64,000 nt of DNA from Seonamhaeicola aphaedonensis (GTDB taxonomy: Bacteria; Bacteroidota; Bacteroidia; Flavobacteriales; Flavobacteriaceae): assembly GCF_003386195.1 (NCBI RefSeq), contig NZ_QRDX01000001.1, positions 248,001 through 312,000 on the forward strand, written 5' to 3'. The stretch's first letter is position 1, and each line of letters begins with the position of its first letter. Shown in pieces: positions 8,214 to 17,147 of the stretch. Both the position numbers and the translations under genes were made by a program. Below the pieces are notes generated by a model. The model ran no database searches, had not been told where the DNA came from, and saw only the letters and a list, made by a program, of their open reading frames with translations.

Positions 8214-9185
8214 ATGAGCAATTATCTAGATACCACACACGATGTTTATAAACAAGCTGCTTTAACTCCCGATGTTGGACTGTGTTGCACTACAAATCCC
8301 ATATGGGAACTACCAGGATTAAAAATACCGAAAATCATGCAAGAGATGAATTATGGTTGTGGTTCTACAGTTCATGCCAGAGATTTAAGCAACAACCCAA
8401 AAATGCTGTATGTTGGAGTTGGCGGAGGCATGGAACTTTTACAGTTCTCCTATTTTAATAGGGAAAAGGATGGTGTGGTAGGTATTGACGTAGTTGACGA
8501 AATGCTGGAAGCCTCTAGAAAAAACTTTAAGGAAGCTGAGACATTAAACCCTTGGTTTAAAAGTGAATTTGTTGATTTACGAAAAGGAGATGCGCTTAAT
8601 CTTCCCGTTCAAGATAACAGTATAGATGTAGCGGCTCAAAATTGTTTATTCAATATTTTTAAAGAAGAGGATTTAAAAAAGGCCATTGCCGAAATGTTTC
8701 GCGTATTAAAACCTCATGGACGATTGGTAATGAGCGATCCTACTTGCGAACAACCAATGAGTGAGTCACTTAGAAATGATGACCGTTTACGTGCTTTATG
8801 TCTTAGTGGAAGTTTACCCATAAAAGACTATGTAACAATGCTCACCGATGCCGGTTTTGGAACCATTGAAATTAGAGCCAGAAAACCCTACCGTATTTTA
8901 AGTCCGAAACACTACGAAACCGATGAATTGATATATATAGAATCTATTGAAGTAGCAGCCATAAAAGACCCCATGCCTGCTGATGGCCCTTGTATATTTA
9001 CTGGTAAAGCAGCGATCTATTTTGGAGATGATGATTTTTTTGATGATAATGCGGGACATATTTTAATAAAAAATCAACCTTTGGCGGTTTGTGATAAAAC
9101 GGCAGATAATTTAGCAGCATTAAACAGAGATGATATTTTCATAAGTGAATCTACCTATCATTATGACGGCGGTGGCTGTTGCTAG
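8214..9185 (+). CDS. arsM: arsenite S-adenosylmethionine methyltransferase ArsM
   Basis: A 323-residue SAM methyltransferase. The glycine-rich SAM loop is VGVGGGMELL (residues 67-76) with the acidic end of strand 2 at D92. The arsenic-binding cysteines of the family appear in NYGCGS (C49), QNCLFN (C144) and ALCLSGS (C196). Extra vicinal pairs occur at C24-C25 and at the very C-terminus (GGGCC). It methylates trivalent arsenic with SAM, supplying dimethylarsenic to ArsS. It sits between the PNP and DUF547 genes in the same operon. No arsenite efflux pump, ArsR or ArsC is in the window, which argues for synthesis more than plain detoxification. Confidence 0.9.
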   Translation: MSNYLDTTHDVYKQAALTPDVGLCCTTNPIWELPGLKIPKIMQEMNYGCGSTVHARDLSNNPKMLYVGVGGGMELLQFSYFNREKDGVVGIDVVDEMLEASRKNFKEAETLNPWFKSEFVDLRKGDALNLPVQDNSIDVAAQNCLFNIFKEEDLKKAIAEMFRVLKPHGRLVMSDPTCEQPMSESLRNDDRLRALCLSGSLPIKDYVTMLTDAGFGTIEIRARKPYRILSPKHYETDELIYIESIEVAAIKDPMPADGPCIFTGKAAIYFGDDDFFDDNAGHILIKNQPLAVCDKTADNLAALNRDDIFISESTYHYDGGGCC

Positions 9186-9198
9186 TTGTTAATTTTTT

Positions 9199-10044
9199 AT
9201 GATGCGCAATTTTTTATGCCTTACTTTTTGTGTTTTCTTGTTGGTATCCTGTAGAGGAACAAAAAAGACAATTGAAATATCTGAAAGACCACAAGAAAAG
9301 AGTGTCAATAAAAGTATCACAACTACAGTTGACACTATTGAAACTAGACCCGATATTAGCAATATTGTATTTGAAGATAGGTTAGATAAAGTAACTGCTA
9401 ACGTTTCCACTGAGCATCAATTATGGAATAATCTTTTAGAAAAATATGTTTCAAATGATGGGTTAGTAGATTATCAAGGTTTTAAAAAAGATTACATTAA
9501 ACTTGAAGAATATATTACAGTTCTCCAAAATTCTCTACCCAAAAAAGAAAGTTCTAAAAACTACAAGTTAGCTTACTGGATTAATGCCTATAATGCATTT
9601 ACTGTTGATTTAATTTTAAGACATTATCCTATTAAAAGCATTAAAGAAATCAATAAACCATGGAAGCAACGACTCTGGAAATTAGAAGATAAATGGTACA
9701 ATTTAGATGAAATAGAGCATCAGATTTTACGAAAAATGAACGAACCACGTATTCATTTTGCAATAGTTTGTGCGTCTTACTCTTGCCCAAAACTTCAAAA
9801 TGAGGCTTTTACCACTTTCAATTTAGAAACTCAATTAAGAAATGCAACCAAAGAGTTTTTAAGCGATACTGAACGTAATGAAATTTCAGAAAACGAATTG
9901 AAACTATCTAAAATATTTCAGTGGTTTTCCAAAGATTTTAATAATGGTTCTTTAATTGATTATTTGAACGTGTATACTGACGTAAGCATTTCAGAAAAAG
10001 CCAAAATTAGTTATAAAGATTACAGTTGGAATCTCAATGAATAA
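9199..10044 (+). CDS. DUF547 lipoprotein (arsenosugar cluster)
   Basis: A 281-residue lipoprotein. The signal ends in the lipobox LVSC with C18. After a low-complexity spacer comes a DUF547 domain with the hallmark AYWINAYNAFTVDLIL, the HFAIVCASYSCPKL block and a C-terminal WFSKDF motif. DUF547 has a papain-like/transglutaminase-related fold and its biochemical role is not settled. The gene recurs in ArsS clusters. It overlaps the next gene by 8 bases. A second DUF547 protein without a lipobox lies at 17148-17861. Confidence 0.85.
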   Translation: MMRNFLCLTFCVFLLVSCRGTKKTIEISERPQEKSVNKSITTTVDTIETRPDISNIVFEDRLDKVTANVSTEHQLWNNLLEKYVSNDGLVDYQGFKKDYIKLEEYITVLQNSLPKKESSKNYKLAYWINAYNAFTVDLILRHYPIKSIKEINKPWKQRLWKLEDKWYNLDEIEHQILRKMNEPRIHFAIVCASYSCPKLQNEAFTTFNLETQLRNATKEFLSDTERNEISENELKLSKIFQWFSKDFNNGSLIDYLNVYTDVSISEKAKISYKDYSWNLNE

Positions 10045-10756
10045 AATCTCTATCATCATACCTGTTTTAAACGAAGTTTCTAATATAAAGTCGCTACTTT
10101 CATACCTTATTGAAAACTCTTCGAAAACCAATATTTCAGAAATTATTGTCGTAGATGGAGGGAGTTTTGATGGAACAAAAAAAGTGGTTGACTATTTTGC
10201 CACTAAATATGATGCCTATGTTCAATTAATAACTTCTAAAAAAGGAAGAGCCAAACAAATGAATAATGGTGCTAAATATGCTACTGGCAATATATTATAT
10301 TTTTTACATGCCGATTCCTTTCCTCCAAAAAACTTCGACAATTATATTTTAAATGAAATAAAAAAAGGCAATAATGCTGGTTGTTTTAGAATGCAATTTG
10401 ATAGTAGCCACTGGTGGCTTAAATTGGCTGGTTGGTTCACTCAATTTAATTGGAGAGCATGTAGAGGAGGAGACCAAAGCCTATTCATTACCAAATCTTT
10501 ATTTTATAAGATTGGTGGTTATGATGAAAGTTATACCATATATGAAGACAATGATTTAATAAGCAAGCTTTATAAACACAAACAGTTTGTGGTAATTCAA
10601 GAATGGTTGGTAACATCATCTAGACGTTATAAAACCAATGGCATGTGGAAATTACAATATCATTATTGCACTATTCACATAAAAAAATGGTTGGGTGCAG
10701 ATGCTCAAACTTTAAATAAATATTATTTAAAGCATATTATTCTTAAAAAATCATAA
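10037..10756 (+). CDS. TIGR04283-like family 2 glycosyltransferase (arsenosugar cluster)
   Basis: A 239-residue GT2 enzyme: ISIIIPVLNEVSNIKSLL at the start, EIIVVDGGSFDGT for nucleotide-sugar binding, FLHADSFPP as the metal-binding site, and WRACRGGDQSLFI near the acceptor side. It belongs to the 'transferase 2, rSAM/selenodomain-associated' type that accompanies ArsS and the TIGR04282 protein. It is the last gene of the eight-gene operon and overlaps the DUF547 stop by 8 bases. It probably attaches the arsenosugar to glycerol or a larger aglycone; this assignment is inference from context. Confidence 0.85.
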   Translation: MNKISIIIPVLNEVSNIKSLLSYLIENSSKTNISEIIVVDGGSFDGTKKVVDYFATKYDAYVQLITSKKGRAKQMNNGAKYATGNILYFLHADSFPPKNFDNYILNEIKKGNNAGCFRMQFDSSHWWLKLAGWFTQFNWRACRGGDQSLFITKSLFYKIGGYDESYTIYEDNDLISKLYKHKQFVVIQEWLVTSSRRYKTNGMWKLQYHYCTIHIKKWLGADAQTLNKYYLKHIILKKS

Positions 10757-10830
10757 AACTCATGTAACAAAAAGTTAATTAGGTGGTCGTGTTTTTGTAA
10801 TAACTTAATTTCATAGCAAAATCAAGATCA

Positions 10831-12360
10831 ATGAAATACTGTTTAGCAAGTTTATTTTGTTTTATATCATTTACGCTTTTATTTTCTCAAGAATCTATAA
10901 GTGCCAGATTAATTGATTCTACTACCCAAAAACCTATTCCTTTTGCTACCATTAGCTACGGAAAAAAGTCTGGCGTTATTAGTAATAGTGATGGCAATTT
11001 TCAAATTCACTTTAAAACAAAGCTTTCAAAATTTGATTCTGTTTTTATTAGTTGTTTAGGGTACAAGACCAAAAAATTTCCTGCTTTAAACTTTACAAAT
11101 CAAGTTATTTTATTAAGTCAAAAATCTATTGAGTTAGATGAAGTTTTGGTATCAAACAAAAACTATTCTGTAGATGACATTATTAAAAAGACTTATGAAA
11201 ACCTAGGTAATAATTATGACTTTGAATATAACCGAAGTAGGTTGTTTTACAGAGAATCTTATTTTAACCATATTATTAAAAACAGTATTAAAGTAAAAGA
11301 ATCTACCATTCCCGAATTTAATCAACATTTTATAGACAGTATTATGTCTATTATGCCTAAAGAATCTGATGATTACACTGAAATACTAGCCGATTTATAC
11401 ACAAAAACCTATCCAGAAGAATCTAAAAAATTAGATATTATTAAAGCATCTCATCTCTACGACAAAAAGAAGGAAGTATCATTTAACGGACTTGAAAAAC
11501 GGTTTAACGACATCTTTAAAAAGCATATTAAGCGTGATTCATATTTTAAAATTAAGTCTGGGATTTTTGGCACCAAGGAAGCAATAGATTCCTCTTTCTT
11601 TGACAGTGCTGATGCGGAAAAACAAAAGGAAAAAGAAAAAACCGATGCGTTTATTGAAGAGCAGAAAAAGAAGGAACAACAACGTAAAAAAAACTTCTTA
11701 AAACACAGAAAAAACACCATTTCTAATTTAGAACGTAGCAGCTTTGTATTTGAAGACTCTCATTTAAACTTTCTAGAAAAGCCCAAAAAGTACATGTTTG
11801 AGTTATTGGACTATATCTTTTTAAATGGAGAATTTGTTTATAAAATAAGTTTCCAGCCTAAGCGTAATGCCGACTATAAAGGTCTGTTATATATAAACAC
11901 AGATGATTTTGCCATAATAAGAGTAGACTATGAGAACGTAAAATCCTTGAGAAATTTTAAGCTCTTAGGTATTTCGTATCAAGAAGAACTACATCGAGGC
12001 ACATTAATCTATGCTAAAAATGATGTGGATACGTACACTTTAAAATATGCTGAGTCTGAAACTGGAAATAACTTCGGCATTAAGCGTCCGTTGAAAATTA
12101 TTGAGAAGAACAAAAATGTAAAAGGTAGAAGAAAGCAGAATGAACTCTCAACAGACCTTCACTTTACTATATCAAACAGCACAAAAAAAGAATTAGTAGT
12201 TTTTGAAAGCAAAACTATCAATAAAACGGTTTATGATGTCTTTGAGGAAAAACCTAATGTAACCCCAACCTATTTATCGGCTTACGACCCAGTCTTTTGG
12301 GAAGGCTACAATGTAATAGAACCTAATCAAGCTATTAAGGATTTTAAGAGTATTGATTGA
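10831..12360 (+). CDS. secreted protein with carboxypeptidase D regulatory-like domain
   Basis: A 509-residue exported protein (signal MKYCLASLFCFISFTLLFSQ). Its first domain (about residues 22-105) is the CarboxypepD_reg-like beta sandwich found at the N-terminus of many Bacteroidota outer-membrane proteins (IPFATISYGKKSGVISNSDGNF). A charged, Lys/Glu-rich helical segment lies around residues 265-300 and a beta-rich C-terminal part follows. It resembles the 'carboxypeptidase-like regulatory domain' hypothetical group. There is no catalytic motif that I recognise. It stands alone, and its stop codon directly abuts the stop of the convergent phosphoesterase gene. Confidence 0.7.
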   Translation: MKYCLASLFCFISFTLLFSQESISARLIDSTTQKPIPFATISYGKKSGVISNSDGNFQIHFKTKLSKFDSVFISCLGYKTKKFPALNFTNQVILLSQKSIELDEVLVSNKNYSVDDIIKKTYENLGNNYDFEYNRSRLFYRESYFNHIIKNSIKVKESTIPEFNQHFIDSIMSIMPKESDDYTEILADLYTKTYPEESKKLDIIKASHLYDKKKEVSFNGLEKRFNDIFKKHIKRDSYFKIKSGIFGTKEAIDSSFFDSADAEKQKEKEKTDAFIEEQKKKEQQRKKNFLKHRKNTISNLERSSFVFEDSHLNFLEKPKKYMFELLDYIFLNGEFVYKISFQPKRNADYKGLLYINTDDFAIIRVDYENVKSLRNFKLLGISYQEELHRGTLIYAKNDVDTYTLKYAESETGNNFGIKRPLKIIEKNKNVKGRRKQNELSTDLHFTISNSTKKELVVFESKTINKTVYDVFEEKPNVTPTYLSAYDPVFWEGYNVIEPNQAIKDFKSID

Positions 12361-13092
12361 TTACTTATTTCTACCCTTTTCATTTGGGTAAAGGATGGGT
12401 AAATCATCACTCTGCCAAAAAGCTTTAGTATCAATGTCCATAGCAGATATTTTTCCCGTAAATGCAGCACCTGTATCAATATTCCAAACATTCATGGCTT
12501 GGATGGGTACATCAGAATTAAAATGAATAGTAGGAGTATGCCCAATGTAAATTTCATGATAGAGCTTTAATCGTTTTGGATATAACTCAGAATGCTTTTC
12601 AAGTCGTTTATCCATAGTCAAGGCCATTTCCCAAAGTGTTCTGTCAAAATATAGTGTTTGTTGAAACACTTCTTTTTCTACACCATGCATAGACGTAAAA
12701 CCAGCATGCAAAAACAAACGGTTTTCTGAGTCTATATGATACATTTTCATATTTTCAAAGAAGTGTAAATGTTTAGATTTCTCGTCCTCCAAAAACCCCT
12801 CATAACTTTCCATGGTTTCTTTTCCACCGTGCATATACCAAGTAGGGTTTACCTCACCACTTCTTAACCATTCTTCTGCCCATACATCATGATTTCCTTT
12901 TATAAAAATGCAATTAATGGTTTTAGAAAGATCTATTAAAAACTGTATAACTTGTGCAGATTCACTCCATCCATCAACATAATCACCAACAAAAATTAAA
13001 TGGTCTTCGTCTTTTAACTCAACTTTATTTAAAACCTGAATTAAAGCCTTTAAGCCTCCATGTATGTCTCCAATTGCTATTACGCGCTCCAT
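12361..13092 (-). CDS. calcineurin-like metallophosphoesterase (PPP family)
   Basis: A 243-residue phosphoesterase with the three metal-binding motifs of the PPP family: GDIHG (8-12), GDYVDG (36-41) and GNHD (66-69). Later come GHTPT and a terminal histidine region. The usual GDxVDRG reads GDYVDGW here, so the arginine is absent. Candidate functions are a protein phosphatase or a symmetric diadenosine tetraphosphatase-like hydrolase. It is cytoplasmic, since no signal is seen. It ends at base 12361, next to the stop of the convergent gene, leaving no intergenic space for a dedicated terminator. Confidence 0.85.
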   Translation of the reverse strand: MERVIAIGDIHGGLKALIQVLNKVELKDEDHLIFVGDYVDGWSESAQVIQFLIDLSKTINCIFIKGNHDVWAEEWLRSGEVNPTWYMHGGKETMESYEGFLEDEKSKHLHFFENMKMYHIDSENRLFLHAGFTSMHGVEKEVFQQTLYFDRTLWEMALTMDKRLEKHSELYPKRLKLYHEIYIGHTPTIHFNSDVPIQAMNVWNIDTGAAFTGKISAMDIDTKAFWQSDDLPILYPNEKGRNK

Positions 13093-13162
13093 CTAATAAT
13101 AATTTTCAGTAAAACTAGAATTTAATATTGTAATTCTGAAGACTAATGAGGTTAAGTTAGCA

Positions 13163-14422
13163 TTAAAAATATTGCCCAATACCAAATACAAAACCTTTGG
13201 TAGCATTTTCTGAAATACCATAACCATAATCAATTCTAAAAATAGCGTTGTATATTTTTTTATGAATAAAACGAAGCCCTAAACCAGGGTATACTTTTAC
13301 ATTATCAGATTTGCTAAAGTCTCCAAAATCTCCCCCTGGATTACGCCATGTCCCAGCATCTACAAAAATATTACTTTGTAAAACAAACCAGTTTTTTTCA
13401 TAAACAGTGTGCCTATATTCTGAGTTCAAGACAATAACACCCGTTCCTCTATCAATAGTATTTCCTACACCCCTAACATTTAAATTATTATCAACCGAAA
13501 AAGGGGCAAAAGGCGTTTCATCATTTGAAGATAGCCCCAACCTCATTCTACTGGCCCAATTGCCTTTATCTCCTATTTTCTTGAAATAAAAAAAATCGTT
13601 CCAGCCAATAAAAAAATCAGGAAGCATATCATTAGTTGAAGTTACATACTGAAAATTAAATATATTTCTAAAACCAGAAACGTACTGATAATCATAGTTA
13701 AGGTCATTGAACTCGTAAACTCCCTTAGCTAGCCATTTTTTTACATTCAACTCTGGTCTATCATTAACATTCTCACCCCTAAACCTATAATCCTCTTTAA
13801 AGTAGTTAATTCCAAATTCCAACCTATTATTAAAATCAAAACGATACAAACCTAAGATTTCATAGCTTTTATTGTTGTATCTATATTGAGCTGTTTCATC
13901 TGCAAAAAAAACGGGTTCTAAAGTTGTTAAATCTTGATAATTAACCGCTAACCCCCAATGGCTAGAAAACAAAAAAGGCGCTCTAAAATTTATGGCATGA
14001 GAATCGTAAACATCCTTCTGATAAAACCCTCCAAAAATGATATTTCTTCCGAACACATTAAATTCATAAACCCCAATTCTATATGCAAATTCATCATCAT
14101 CGGTAGTGTAAAAGTTCACACTAGGAATTAAAGTGAAGTTTTCCTCAATATTATAAAAAACGTTGTACTCATTACTCTTAGAGATAAAAACTTGATATGA
14201 GGCATGCGACACCGAAGGTAATCGCTTAATAAGCTTTATATCTTCCTCAATTTTCAATGAATCTAATACATCACCAGGTTTTACAGATGCTATTTTTTTG
14301 ATAAATGATGACTTTATCTTTTTATTTCCTTGAATTTTGATATCTGAAATTAACTTATCCTGTGCATTTGCAAAAAAAGAAACACATAAGAGTACACACA
14401 ACAAAAGTTTAATATTCATCAT
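13163..14422 (-). CDS. Omp85-like outer-membrane barrel with a single POTRA domain
   Basis: A 419-residue protein with a signal (ending FFANA) and one POTRA-like repeat (ISDIKIQGNKKIKSSFI to about residue 90). A C-terminal beta-barrel follows, ending in the outer-membrane signature phenylalanine (GIGQYF). BamA and TamA carry three to five POTRA domains, so this is a reduced member of the BamA/TamA family. Its start overlaps the stop of the upstream lipoprotein gene by 4 bases, forming an operon with the GH113-like gene. It may secrete or insert a partner, possibly the two lipoproteins. The fold is firm; the role is open. Confidence 0.75.
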   Translation of the reverse strand: MMNIKLLLCVLLCVSFFANAQDKLISDIKIQGNKKIKSSFIKKIASVKPGDVLDSLKIEEDIKLIKRLPSVSHASYQVFISKSNEYNVFYNIEENFTLIPSVNFYTTDDDEFAYRIGVYEFNVFGRNIIFGGFYQKDVYDSHAINFRAPFLFSSHWGLAVNYQDLTTLEPVFFADETAQYRYNNKSYEILGLYRFDFNNRLEFGINYFKEDYRFRGENVNDRPELNVKKWLAKGVYEFNDLNYDYQYVSGFRNIFNFQYVTSTNDMLPDFFIGWNDFFYFKKIGDKGNWASRMRLGLSSNDETPFAPFSVDNNLNVRGVGNTIDRGTGVIVLNSEYRHTVYEKNWFVLQSNIFVDAGTWRNPGGDFGDFSKSDNVKVYPGLGLRFIHKKIYNAIFRIDYGYGISENATKGFVFGIGQYF

Positions 14423-15153
14423 TCAACAGTAAAAGGTGACATTATAACATGGTTTACCCAATTATCTATGCTCACATCCATAACTGTAAATATATAAGTT
14501 TCTCCTGAAATTAAATTAGGTGGTTCATTTCGGGTTACATTTAAAACAACATTTTTTAAATTATAATATTGAAAATGATTCTCTTTTGTATAAGTACCTG
14601 ACAATAACTCCAATGCTTCTGTAGACAACACTTGAAAAAAAATAACATTGTTTTCTTCAGATAGTGTTGACCAAGAAAAATGAGGCATTAAAGAACTAGA
14701 TTGATCAACCATTATATCTGTACTCCAAACTGTTGGTTGAAAACTTAACTTCATTCTAATAGGAGTTGAAATTTCAGTTTTGCCTTCCTTTTCAAAAACT
14801 ACTAGAGTCCATTTACAATCAGACCGTAGTTTAAATACTCTTAAAGCACCTTGAAAAAAAGGTTCTGATTTTTGTGGCACAAACTGATATTTTGAAAAGT
14901 CCTTTCCATCTTCAGCCCAAGATTGGTAGAGCCTAAAGTCTGATGAACCATCTTCCGGATAAAAATATATATTGTTAATGTCTGGAATACCATTATCACT
15001 TGCTGCACAAGCTATTACTTGATCATTTAGAAATGTTTTATCTATTAAAAAGTTCGATAAAATGGTTTCATTATCATTTACTAAAGGAACACTATCGTCT
15101 TCTAAACACGTCATTAATAGAAATAAAGGTATGTAGTAAATTAATCGCTTCAT
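14419..15153 (-). CDS. uncharacterised lipoprotein
   Basis: A 244-residue lipoprotein with lipobox LMTC (C16). Mature protein begins with an acidic stretch (LEDDSVPLVNDNE). The rest is predicted beta-rich without a motif that I recognise. It sits between the GH113-like gene and the Omp85-like barrel gene with 4-base ATGA overlaps on both sides, so all three are very likely translated together. Its place suggests a surface-exposed or periplasmic partner of the barrel. I do not recognise a family. Confidence 0.65.
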   Translation of the reverse strand: MKRLIYYIPLFLLMTCLEDDSVPLVNDNETILSNFLIDKTFLNDQVIACAASDNGIPDINNIYFYPEDGSSDFRLYQSWAEDGKDFSKYQFVPQKSEPFFQGALRVFKLRSDCKWTLVVFEKEGKTEISTPIRMKLSFQPTVWSTDIMVDQSSSLMPHFSWSTLSEENNVIFFQVLSTEALELLSGTYTKENHFQYYNLKNVVLNVTRNEPPNLISGETYIFTVMDVSIDNWVNHVIMSPFTVE

Positions 15154-16157
15154 AACTTACTGTAATGTAATTTAATTATGGCTTCTGCGGGTTTATTTTG
15201 TGGTGTAAATCTAGAATTGTTCAAGCCTCCTGCCTTTTCATGGTTGTGATACCATTTCCAGAGAAAACCCCCAGAAAACCATTCTTTATCCCAAAAAGTT
15301 TGAAACAGTGCTTTGGTTGCGTTGGTCTGAGCCTCTAAATTAACCTGATTCATTTCTCTATCACTTTTCCAAGGCTCTTTAACTGAAAAATCCACACTCC
15401 TGTAACCAAACTCAGTGAATAAAATAGGTTTATTAAAAATTTCTTGTTTTTTCTCTATTTCAGGTAAGTGATTTTGCCATCCTTCTAAACAATCTTTAAC
15501 AGATGGCGTTTTATTTTTACTCAAAGGAAAATAAGCATCAATACCTATAAAATCTAATTTGCTCCAAAATGGTGTTCGCTTAAATTCATCCCAATTGGCT
15601 GCATAAGTGATATTACCTCTATAAACTTTTTTTACTTTTTTTATTAAATCAAACCAATAGTTAGGTCTATTATCAATAAAAGCTTCAAGCTCTGTACCCA
15701 TACAAAAAATTTCAACTTTTAATTCTTCAGCTAATTGCGCGTAATCCAAAATGAATTTTGAATAGCTATCCTCTAAGATTTTCCAATCATCATCACTATT
15801 CATTTTAATATAACCCGTAAACTCACCTCGCCAAACCCAAATTTGAGGTTTGAGCATAATTTTAATATTTTGTTTTCTGAGTTCATTAATATATTGCTTA
15901 GCCCCTTCTTTAGTTTCACCAAACCATTGGCGCTCGGTATTATAAATTACATTAGGACTATTAATAGTTCTGAGAAACCCAAATGGCATAACCGAAGCAT
16001 AATTTGCGTTGACCTGCACTACAGGTTTTACGTGATATTCATAAATTCTGTCCCTAGAAGCAACAAAGCTTACACCATTTATTTTCTCTAACTGTGCAGC
16101 ACAGGAATTTAAAAGCAAGCTTAGTACTAGAACTATTAGGGATTTTAATCTTTTCAT
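15150..16157 (-). CDS. glycoside hydrolase family 113-like lipoprotein (possible beta-mannanase)
   Basis: A 335-residue lipoprotein (lipobox LNSC, C19) with a TIM-barrel glycosidase layout. The strand-4 motif MGTELEAF puts the probable acid/base at E156. The strand-7 motif FTEFGYRS puts the nucleophile at E249. Substrate-stacking tryptophans occur in KPQIWVWRGEF and GGFLWKWYHNHE. This matches GH113, a clan A family whose characterised members act on beta-mannans; the exact substrate cannot be read from sequence. It is the first gene of the three-gene operon with the lipoprotein and the one-POTRA barrel. Confidence 0.75.
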   Translation of the reverse strand: MKRLKSLIVLVLSLLLNSCAAQLEKINGVSFVASRDRIYEYHVKPVVQVNANYASVMPFGFLRTINSPNVIYNTERQWFGETKEGAKQYINELRKQNIKIMLKPQIWVWRGEFTGYIKMNSDDDWKILEDSYSKFILDYAQLAEELKVEIFCMGTELEAFIDNRPNYWFDLIKKVKKVYRGNITYAANWDEFKRTPFWSKLDFIGIDAYFPLSKNKTPSVKDCLEGWQNHLPEIEKKQEIFNKPILFTEFGYRSVDFSVKEPWKSDREMNQVNLEAQTNATKALFQTFWDKEWFSGGFLWKWYHNHEKAGGLNNSRFTPQNKPAEAIIKLHYSKL

Positions 16158-16197
16158 TATTTGATGATTTGCAAATCCCTAATTTACTACTTAAGAA

Positions 16198-17103
16198 TTA
16201 AAACAACGCTCTTAAACCAATGTTAAATGTCTGACCCAAACCTGAATTCTTACCTCTAAAGAAATTGGAGTATAAAAACTCAATATTCAGTTCTTTTGTT
16301 AACTGATATTTAGCACCTCCACCAAGTATGGAGGCATTTTGACTAAAATCATTCTCTCCTTGGTCGTTACCTCCAAAGGAAATCAATTGCAAATGTTGCA
16401 CTAAACCTAATACTGTGAATTTAGAACTAGGGAAATAGCTTAAAAACACACCAGGAGTTAGGCGTAAACTATTGTATGCAAAACTAGATTGCTCCCCAAA
16501 GTTATACTCTGTGTTCAACTCTGTGAATAATTGCCAATCGCCTCCCGAAAAACTATAATCATAAAAAAATCTATTTTGAAAAATGAAACCGTCTTGATCT
16601 AAAAACACACCATCTTCAGATTCATTGTCTATTAGTGGAATATGAAAGGCGGTTTGAATAGTAAAATTACCAAGACTTTTTATTGGGTTAAACTTAATTG
16701 CGGGAGCAAATGATGTTAAACCGGAACGCGCCGTACCCGTTTCTCCATCAAAAGAAAAGACATCTAGAGTATTTCTACCCCCTATAGCGTTTGAACGCAC
16801 TTCAAATAACAGACCAACGTTAAAACTATTGTTACTAGACACTCCTGTAAAAATATCAACACTTGATGTGAAAAATGTATTTCTAGGAATATCTCGTTTT
16901 TGTGTCCCCTCTGAATTCCCAAACAAATCTTTTGTTTCCGTATACAAATTGTTAAACCATTTTATATCCCATTGCCCTTTTTTAAGAAGAATTGATGGGG
17001 TATAGGTTTGAATTACACTACGTTCCTCTTGTGCTTCTTCTTGCGAAAATCCATTAAAGGATATCGCTACTAATGCCAACACTATTACTATTATTTTTTT
17101 CAT
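16198..17103 (-). CDS. predicted outer-membrane beta-barrel protein
   Basis: A 301-residue exported protein. The signal peptide ends around GFSQ. The mature part is made of alternating beta strands and loops, ending in the aromatic barrel signature (IGLRALF). Glycine- and asparagine-rich loops (GRNTLDVF, SFGGNDQGEND) are typical of Bacteroidota outer-membrane porin-like or transporter-like proteins. It has the same orientation as the GH113-like operon (41 bases upstream of it) and the DUF547 gene. The function is unknown; a passive channel is the simplest reading. Confidence 0.65.
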   Translation of the reverse strand: MKKIIVIVLALVAISFNGFSQEEAQEERSVIQTYTPSILLKKGQWDIKWFNNLYTETKDLFGNSEGTQKRDIPRNTFFTSSVDIFTGVSSNNSFNVGLLFEVRSNAIGGRNTLDVFSFDGETGTARSGLTSFAPAIKFNPIKSLGNFTIQTAFHIPLIDNESEDGVFLDQDGFIFQNRFFYDYSFSGGDWQLFTELNTEYNFGEQSSFAYNSLRLTPGVFLSYFPSSKFTVLGLVQHLQLISFGGNDQGENDFSQNASILGGGAKYQLTKELNIEFLYSNFFRGKNSGLGQTFNIGLRALF

Positions 17104-17147
17104 TGTTTTGATTTTTGGTTTATTATTTCGTTTTTAAAAATTTGATG

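Noticed and set aside
12358-12363. Abutting convergent stops as a sign of gene fusion or error
   Set aside because: Both proteins are complete and end normally; tight convergence is unusual but not an anomaly that needs a special explanation.
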